52,500 nucleotides of DNA from Glandiceps talaboti. Lineage: Eukaryota > Hemichordata > Enteropneusta > Spengelidae. Every line of letters starts with the position of its first letter. Within the stretch, counting starts at the first letter, position 1. Below, piece by piece: positions 33,478 through 52,500 of the stretch. The notes under the pieces are model-generated. The model saw only the letters and a program-made list of their open reading frames with translations. It searched no databases and was not told the DNA's origin. The stretch lies in assembly GCF_964340395.1 (NCBI RefSeq), contig NC_135553.1, positions 19,547,349 to 19,599,848 of the forward strand, given 5' to 3'. The translations under genes were made by a program, and so were the position numbers.

Positions 33478-34186
33478 AATTTATCCACGAGTATAAAGTT
33501 GGCCTCATAATCAGAATCAGATTCAGATTGCCTCCTCATTTAGCCTCAGATCCGAAGACGCGCGACGAACTCAATCAAACCTAAAATAATACCGTTGAGA
33601 CTACAGGGAAAGATTCCGCTTCACAACCTTTTGATCGAAGTTGGAACGTCTCTGCCTGTACAATTTTTATTTGGGAAAAATACCAGAACTAGAGTTGAAA
33701 TACTTGACACCAAGCTCAGCCACTGTATATTTGTTAGTTGATATATTTTGCCAATAATGTGCAAAGATGTCAGTAAAAATTAAGTTTACATACGTAGTAT
33801 GATATTGCCATACTTATGTTTCATGTACATTTGAAAGACTCTAGGATCTAGCTAGACATGCCAGAGGTTGGTATTGCAGATAAAACTTTAAAGGCCTCCA
33901 GATCTATAGATGCATTGGTAAGTGTTACATGTAGAGAGAAAAAAAACAATCAAAAAAGAAAAAACCTAAAATTGATATACTAACAAAACACAATTATCTG
34001 GATCTTGATTTATTTTTTAAAAACACTTATATGTGCTGATTTTCCATGTAGTCTCAACGCATGGTATTATTTCAGGTTTGATTGAGTCCGTCGGGTGTCT
34101 TCGGATCTGAGGCTATCTGACGCTGAATGTGAGGCTCAAAATGAGGCTATCTGAATCTGAGGCCAACTTTATACTCGTAATTTATC
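33478..34186. mobile_element. Foldback MITE with about 120-bp terminal inverted repeats and 8-bp target duplication (hAT-like)
   Basis: The body runs 33486-34178. The left end reads ACGAGTATAAAGTTGGCCTC and the right end GGCCAACTTTATACTCGT. The arms stay complementary for over 100 bp (GCCTCAGATCCGAAGAC, AATCAAACCT, AATAATACC, TTGAGACTA). AATTTATC flanks both sides (33478-33485 and 34179-34186), a textbook 8-bp duplication as made by hAT transposases. No transposase lies inside, so it is non-autonomous. Confidence 0.85.
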
Positions 34187-36037
34187 ACCCACAATTCAAG
34201 TTTTACGAGGTAGCGGGTGCATCAGACCGATATCGTCCACTATTTACACAACAGGTTGCGGCCAATCATATCGCCGAGCTGCCTGTGACATTTAGAAGCG
34301 TTCCTCACTTCATCAACACATGTGCTTTTTACACATCATATTTCCGAGAAAAGACAAGACAACATGCACACTTTGCTATTGGCCAAAAATACAACATGTA
34401 TCAACATATGTAGCAATTCGTTAAAATCGGGATTCTTTTCTTTTACCTTCTCTCCAAGTTTTACAAATAAAATCACAAGCTATAATTTTGATTTTAAAAA
34501 ATCACTTTGCAGTGTGTGACAATTTTAACGTAGAAGGTGCTTAAAATTCAGATACCTATATTACATGCCTTCCGTGATAACTCCGTCTATAATCTGTTCT
34601 GCATAGCCTTTAATACACGGAATTCAACACTTTTCAAAGGTCATCATGACCTTCCAAATTACACTTGATGTTGTCGACACTGACAAGAAGGGTGATTTTT
34701 TGTTTCCTTATCAAATATAATAACCCGGTGAGTATTTCCAAATATTAGCTTTGGGCGTAGAAAAAAGATTTGGCGGGAGCTCAACGATGATGAATATATT
34801 ACTAATGGAAAATTTCAGTTCGAAGTTCACGCATTATGTAAATACACAGATATATGTTAGTGATTGCCACGTTTGTTGTCATGTTTCATAAGTCGCTTTT
34901 CATGTACAAATTTGTACAAATTAGACGATTCCACGTTTCTAACATTGGAGTGAATGTTTTTTTTACACTAAATACTGAATATGTTTAAAGACTTGTTGAT
35001 TCCTGAATTGTCTGATTTCTACGGTTTTCAATGATTAAACGACCTAGAAAGCTTATTTAAATGAACAGCGGACACGCCAGTTCTGCTATAATATAATACA
35101 CACTATATGGTTCGCCATTTTTGAGGAATTTAGTGTGGGCCGTTTCTGTAGAAATATATGCCAGCAGCCACTTCATGGACGCTGAGACTTATTACAGTAA
35201 AGTAGTTCCATGTGTGATCTTCAAACTTTGATCATCGCCCTTGAAAACTGAACAATAGACACCGGGAGAAAGAAGCCAGAGAAAAAGAGATAAACTTACC
35301 AATGTCCAATATGCCAGGACAGGTACTCGGTAACCAGTGTGCCAGGACTCGTTGACTGTATATCGATCTATCCGAAGTACGTCAATAAATAGATCCGATA
35401 ATTCCTAGAAGAACAACTTGACCACCAAGTAATGGATCTTACGACGTTCTGTCCCACTGTAAAGCAACAATTTATCGTATAAACATAAACAAACGCTGAG
35501 AACTTAAGCAAACCGTGTACACGCAAGCGACTACACACGTTGTATGCGGATAGAGCAGGGCGTCGTCAGTTAAGAGATAGCGGGTTATTAACTGTTATCT
35601 GATAACACGTGAGACGCTTCATTTGGCGGCTTGTGTGCACAACGCCAATAAATCTATCTGTTCGTCCGGTTACATATATGTATCAACCTATTATACACAC
35701 CAAGTTATCGTCTGAAGGACGAAAATAGCATTGATTGCGCAGTAAGAATTATATATCATTATTCACATGATCTATTAAATTTATAAATACAAATGCAATA
35801 ACAGTTAAATAAAGAGGATCGAGGGATACCCAGATAGATCCAACGAAAGACGCAGAGATATACAACACGCTAAGAACGCGCGAGAAGAGAGGGGGGATAA
35901 AAAGGGGGAGGGGGAGATAGCTTACAAGTAGATTAGAAGGACTATCGCTACTACACCAGTCCGCTATCCTGTTTTTTCAAAATTTTTGCTCGTTCTGTGT
36001 ATTAGCGATATTATTTCAAGTCTACAGGTAGTCTAGG

Positions 36038-36044
36038 GGAGAGG

Positions 36045-36106
<62 letters not shown>

Positions 36107-36110
36107 AGGG

Positions 36111-36169
<59 letters not shown>

Positions 36170-36215
36170 GAGGGAGAGCGAAGAGGAGAAGAGAAGAGAA
36201 GAGAAGAGAAGAGAA
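36038..36215. repeat. GA run, G-rich run, TA run and GAAGA repeat
   Basis: (GA)n about 36050-36098, G-rich to 36112, (TA)n 36115-36166, then AGAGAAG repeats. A long purine-strand tract next to an AT-only tract. Confidence 0.95.
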
Positions 36216-36390
36216 GAGCTAAGAGCTGGGGGAGGGGAGAGAGAGAGTTATCAGCCAGTACGTTATGAGATTAAGTAAAAAATTGTACATATACATAAAT
36301 GTATATAATAAATGTTAGAAGTATGTATTAGTCATTATACAGATTATTTGGTCAATCTGATTAAAACCTGTTCGTAGGAATAGCCTGGAA

Positions 36391-36463
36391 GTCTGTAAGG
36401 TACGCCGTGACGGGGCGCCCTCACACATCGTGAGGGTGGAACGGCACGAATTATCTTACAGTC
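36391..36463 (+). mobile_element. MITE family 1, copy e
   Basis: GTCTGTAAGGTACGCCGTGA, core GGGGCGCCCTCACACATCG, then directly TGAGGGTGGAACGGCACGA and TTACAGTC. The shortest full copy, lacking the CAACCCCC loop. Confidence 0.8.
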
Positions 36464-39263
36464 TCTAGGTTAGCTCGATTGCTTTATTATCTCGATTGTA
36501 CTTCCTTCATATATTGTCTTCTGTTTTCGATTTTTTTTGTTCCTGGAGTAGATAATTCCGCTATTCTTAGTAATCTGATTTGACGGCGGTGTTTCGGTTT
36601 GTTTCACCATTTGCCCGGAGTATAAACCTTTGACAAGAAACGTTAAAAAGCCTTTATACGCGGGACTCGAGCTCATGTACCAATTTGACAATTGTAGCTA
36701 GTTTCTGCACTTGCAACTTAACATGATGTATTTTTTTAGTTGCAAACATATTTATTTTTTTCTGTTGTGACTCGGTCAGCAAATATTTTTTTCCCCTGCT
36801 TTTGGGCGTCAACATTTTTCCCCGAAAATCCTGCAGCCCCCCCCCCCGAAATTAAATGGTGTACCCCTACAGCTCCTCTACTCGTGTCTATACACCGGCT
36901 GAACTTATGAAGCTCTTGTATCCAGGCTCCTTTCCCTCCTCTCCCCAAATTTCAGACGAGGGTGTGCGGTCAAGTTCAAAACAGCTACCCAAGTTCAAAG
37001 CCAAACCCTTTGTCACGTTTGGAATTTTTTGTGGAAAATCATCCCGGGGTCACCTTTATGGTGATCGATGATGGTGATGCTTTTAATGAAATGTTAGACT
37101 ATATTGTATCTCCCACGATGGTCAATGCCCCATTCAAGTGGGTGGGTTTGCAGTTTCTAAAGGAATTTACAACGTTGAATTCGGGGAATCTCTACGTACT
37201 GAGATAATGAATGGATTTACATTGCTAAGCATGAAGACGTTTCCCATGCTAATAACCCAATATCATGATTAGGTATTAAAGAGGGCGCTATTCGAGGGCC
37301 AGGCTTATAATTAGAGTTGTATCATTCTGGATGGCCTCTGCTATCCGCTCTGTGTTAACTATTAAAATCATACGGTTCCATATACTACAATCTGAAGATT
37401 TTCGGCTGCAATCACAATACAAAGGTTGCTATTCCACAATTTAGTTAGACGACTATCAGACAGCTGTACGGATGGATGACAACACCACTGTAGTTTGACA
37501 ATGTGTTCCATATCTGAACTCACCCTTGTACAATTGAATATTTTCTCAGATTCAGAAAAGACAGTTTCCGTTACTAGCGTGTACTTTCCAAGGGTAAACG
37601 ACTAAATTCTTTCACTTTGGGGCGGTGGTGAGGGGGCATGGGGTGGGTGGTTTTGAGCCATTTCAGTTCTCATCCTACAAACTCGATTTTACTTTTAATG
37701 GATGTTTTCTACCCCTAAATACAAAAATTTCTTTAAGGGAAGATTTTTTTGCTATAGACATAGTAAATGCATAGCACTCAATTCATATTCATTAGTGTCA
37801 ACAAAAGAACTATTTTTACTCACTACTACATACTGCTTTTCTATTCATAGTACTACATAGTACTACATACTAATTTGAAATTAATTGTGCAGCCTGAAAC
37901 ACTTTTCAATTTTGGCCAATTTAGTTGGTGGGGGTGGGGGTGGGGGGTCTGATGCCGAAGTATAAGAATTTAGTTTCTTAATCTACATCGATCTCGCCCC
38001 TAATAACACAAATCAAGTCTGTCCTTCTACAGTTGGAAAGATATAACTAACTTCATCTCGTATCAGATATTTTTTGTTTATAAATTACTTAGGTTTACCA
38101 TGTATTGTTAAGGTATGCAACGATCAATAAAACAAAATTAATGTATGTATGTATGTACAGAGTAAATTCGTATGAGAACGTGTCAGTAAGTCAGATACTA
38201 TAGTATAATTTAACGTTGATTGATAACCAATTTCAAGATGGGTCAATTCGGGTCATAGTACTGACGCCATAAGGTCGCACTAACCTTAGGCCACCATGTT
38301 GTCAGTGGTCAGTTACGATGACTGCAATACAAAGGTAATTTATCAAGTTGTTAGCTACAAACAGTGCAAAGATACACATACCACTATGCAAACAAAGAAA
38401 ATGAATTATTGACACATTGTTCGGTGGGTTTTTTTTCGTTTCTCTATTCTCTTCCTAGATGTGATTTCGTGATGTGACTGATTGGTAAAGTTATCACTGA
38501 GATATGGGACCAGTGCTTCACAGCCGTTATATCACTATTAATGTTTTATGTATCGGATTACTAAACAATTAATGATTGACTAAAAGCTGCACTCAGTGCA
38601 CATCATTCACTATAAAACTGACACTATTATATGTATATACCGTGGACTGTCATGTAAGAACAGATACTTAATTTAAAGACACATAATATATAAGTTGTAC
38701 AAAACAAAGAAATGAGAATACGAGATCATATGTTATTGTTTTGCACCATTAACACGAGTAATCAATGATATCAACAAAATTAACCCCACTTAATAGTTAC
38801 TTTATACTATAGTTGAGGGAGTTGATGTTTTGTCAAAAAAATCCAACATCATCTTCATTATTCTGCTGTGGTCTGTCATTAGCGAGATGTGGATAGGTAG
38901 GGAGGAGGGTAACATGTTTTTTTCTTGAATCGGAAGTACAGAATGTCCATGTAAATGTATGTAGGGTTATTCAGTTTTGAAACTGAGACGATTCAATGAA
39001 AGGAGGGATGGGGTCATCGTGTTTTGGATTGTACGTAGTGGAAGAACAATTTTATTTCTATAATGGCATTATCGTGTTTGAGCTAGCGCTATGGTGTTTT
39101 CACAACCCCGCACTCCTGTCGTTAATTATTATTACATGACATTGTGTATTACTTGCATCATAGAGAGTGGAGGGGAGGCCTCCATTGTCTATGCTTGCAT
39201 CGATGCGTTTGCATGCTATAGTATTGGTACATGTATCGGTACTATATGATAGTGCATGCCATA

Positions 39264-39353
39264 GTCTGCAAACGGTACTCCGTGACGGGGCGCCCTCACA
39301 CATCGGTCAACCCCCCTCCCAGAGGGCGGAATGGCACGACGTACCTTACAGAC
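39264..39353 (+). mobile_element. MITE family 1, copy f (best preserved ends)
   Basis: Starts GTCTGCAAACGGTACTCCGT, has the core GGGGCGCCCTCACACATCGG and the loop with CAACCCCCC, and ends GGCACGACGTACCTTACAGAC. TA lies on both sides (ATA|GTCTG and CAGAC|TAT), which suggests a TA target duplication. Confidence 0.85.
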
Positions 39354-40192
39354 TATGCATGCCAACTGTTGTATTTATTGTGTTGTAATAACACATACAG
39401 CAAGCACTCATGCATGCAAATACCCCGGGCACGTCACGCTGGCAATCTCACGTCATATTGGGTTTATGTTATTCGTATATATGTTACGTCAATTGAGTAC
39501 AGCGATGACGAGGAGACACCTGTTACATTTCAACCACATATATTCACCACGATACATGCCATGTAAACATTGTTTTAAAAAAACGTAGTTGTTTAAAGCA
39601 GCGAAAATGTTATGGTAGCCTAGATATTTCCTTGAAAGACCACCTCAACCCCATCCCACCCCCTCACCACCACCCACCAAATAATAAACAAAAATAACAA
39701 AGCTAGGATCCCAGACAAGAGGGTTCACATCTCCCTCCTATGCTTTCCATCGGCCATCAGAACGGTCATGTGTATGCATGATATAGCTCATGATCATACT
39801 ATCAAAACTTTAGTATGAAGATTAATTGCTATAGCATATAACGGAGCTGTCCTTTTGAGTATTTTTAATTGCAATTTAAAGTTAAACTGTCTGTCTCTCT
39901 GAGTCAGTATGATTACCCAGCATACACAGAAGGAGGAGGAGGAGGAGGTAGCGGTCATAATGTTTTCAAAGTAAGTGCGTTTTGGTGCGTGTTTACAGGG
40001 GGAGGGGGTCAGGAACATTTTGTTGTCCCTTGGTAGTGTAATAGCGAACCGCTCTCCACCTCCGTCTCAGCCGAAGAAACTGACCAACTGGCCCTTACTT
40101 TTTTCTTGGCGGGGGTGGGTGGGGTGGGTGGTGGATTTCAACTCTGATAGTACATTACCACGAGTGAACGTCTGAATGAAAGTCTAGATTGA

Positions 40193-40200
40193 TGACGTCA
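40193..40200. promoter_or_regulatory. Palindromic CRE-type site TGACGTCA
   Basis: A perfect TGACGTCA, about 180 bp upstream of the STAND gene start codon, with a half-like GGCGTCAG nearby. This is the consensus bound by CREB/ATF factors. Location fits a promoter; use is unproven. Confidence 0.35.
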
Positions 40201-40379
40201 GTTCACCTCTTGTTACGGCGTCAGTTGAACTATAGGGTTACATTTACCTATATAGGGTAACAATAAATCTACCATTGTTGTGAGGCGATTACGTGCAAAC
40301 ACTAGACCAATATTACTTTCACCGTGTCACGTGTGCTTGTTGTTGCGGCGATCCGTCGCATATTCCGGCTTGTGCGAGC

Positions 40380-52460
<12,081 letters not shown>

Positions 52461-52500
52461 GTGAGCCTATGCGGTATTTCTTCACATAGTACAATTATCA

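Larger units (their letters stand above)
27561..40379. other. 12.8-kb gene-poor intergenic stretch between opposite-strand genes
   Basis: No gene is supported. It separates the minus-strand surface-protein genes from the plus-strand STAND gene, so both ends should hold promoters. It contains a trinucleotide repeat, transposon relics at 27772-27948, 33031-33136 and 33478-34186, MITE family 1 copies e and f, a 100-130 bp repeat group (29440-29830), a pentanucleotide repeat (31132-31390) and GA/TA runs (36038-36215). I see nothing definite in 28000-29400, 29900-31100, 31400-33000, 34200-35950 and 36500-39200, apart from an isolated good donor on the minus strand near 35300 that could end a 5'UTR exon. 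Confidence 0.55.

Noticed and set aside
35288-35410. Possible minus-strand exon ending at a GTAAGT donor near 35300
   Set aside because: No coding frame or partner could be established; at most an untranslated first exon, so not listed as a feature.
40293-40379. Upstream extension of the STAND protein
   Set aside because: The frame is open but starts at GTG and has no ATG or conserved residues; ATG at 40380 is the sensible start.

Overview
The window is animal (metazoan) nuclear DNA. Genes are split into short exons with GT-AG introns (one GC-AG), the proteins are mosaics of extracellular animal modules (C-type lectin, trypsin-like, LDLa, PAN/apple, CUB), and the intergenic DNA is AT-rich with long microsatellites, MITE-like elements and a tRNA-derived SINE. 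The module set and SINE style suit a marine invertebrate (invertebrate deuterostome or lophotrochozoan). I cannot name the species. All exon joins were worked out by hand from splice signals, reading phase and domain continuity; no alignment or RNA evidence was available.

Layout. (1) 154-3245, minus: start of a secreted or surface protein with a signal peptide and two C-type lectin domains; it continues past base 1. (2) 3246-7795: mostly non-coding, with T-rich repeats, a 101-bp hairpin element, a TCTG microsatellite and a weak plus-strand gene candidate (4977-5873). (3) 7796-17813, minus: an 11-exon gene for a 937-residue single-pass membrane protein, ordered signal peptide, trypsin-like domain, LDLa, PAN, CUB, CUB, five 35-residue Thr/Pro-rich repeats, TM helix, short tail. 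The protease domain keeps His and Asp, but the catalytic Ser is Gly and the activation site has Asn instead of Arg/Lys. (4) 17814-23063: no gene seen; MITE copies and a six-copy 50-bp minisatellite. (5) 23064-27560, minus: a 6-exon paralogue (475 residues) with signal peptide, PAN, CUB, CUB, TM and a Lys-rich then acidic tail. It lacks the protease and LDLa, but its first intron holds a recognisable dead LDLa exon. (6) 27561-40379: about 12.8 kb with no gene seen; several transposon relics, including a 693-bp foldback element with 8-bp target duplications. (7) 40380-52460 and beyond, plus: 15 exons (808 codons) of a DUF4062-NACHT-TPR STAND NTPase of the nephrocystin-3-like type.

The three minus-strand genes form a block of cell-surface or secreted recognition proteins. 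The PAN-CUB-CUB pair arose by tandem duplication followed by module loss, or by gain on the other side; the fossil LDLa exon favours loss. Phase 1-1 exon boundaries around LDLa, PAN and both CUBs show classic exon shuffling. The most unusual object is the membrane-anchored pseudo-protease, together with the duplicated mini-exon-like units in the intron just before its (lost) catalytic serine.
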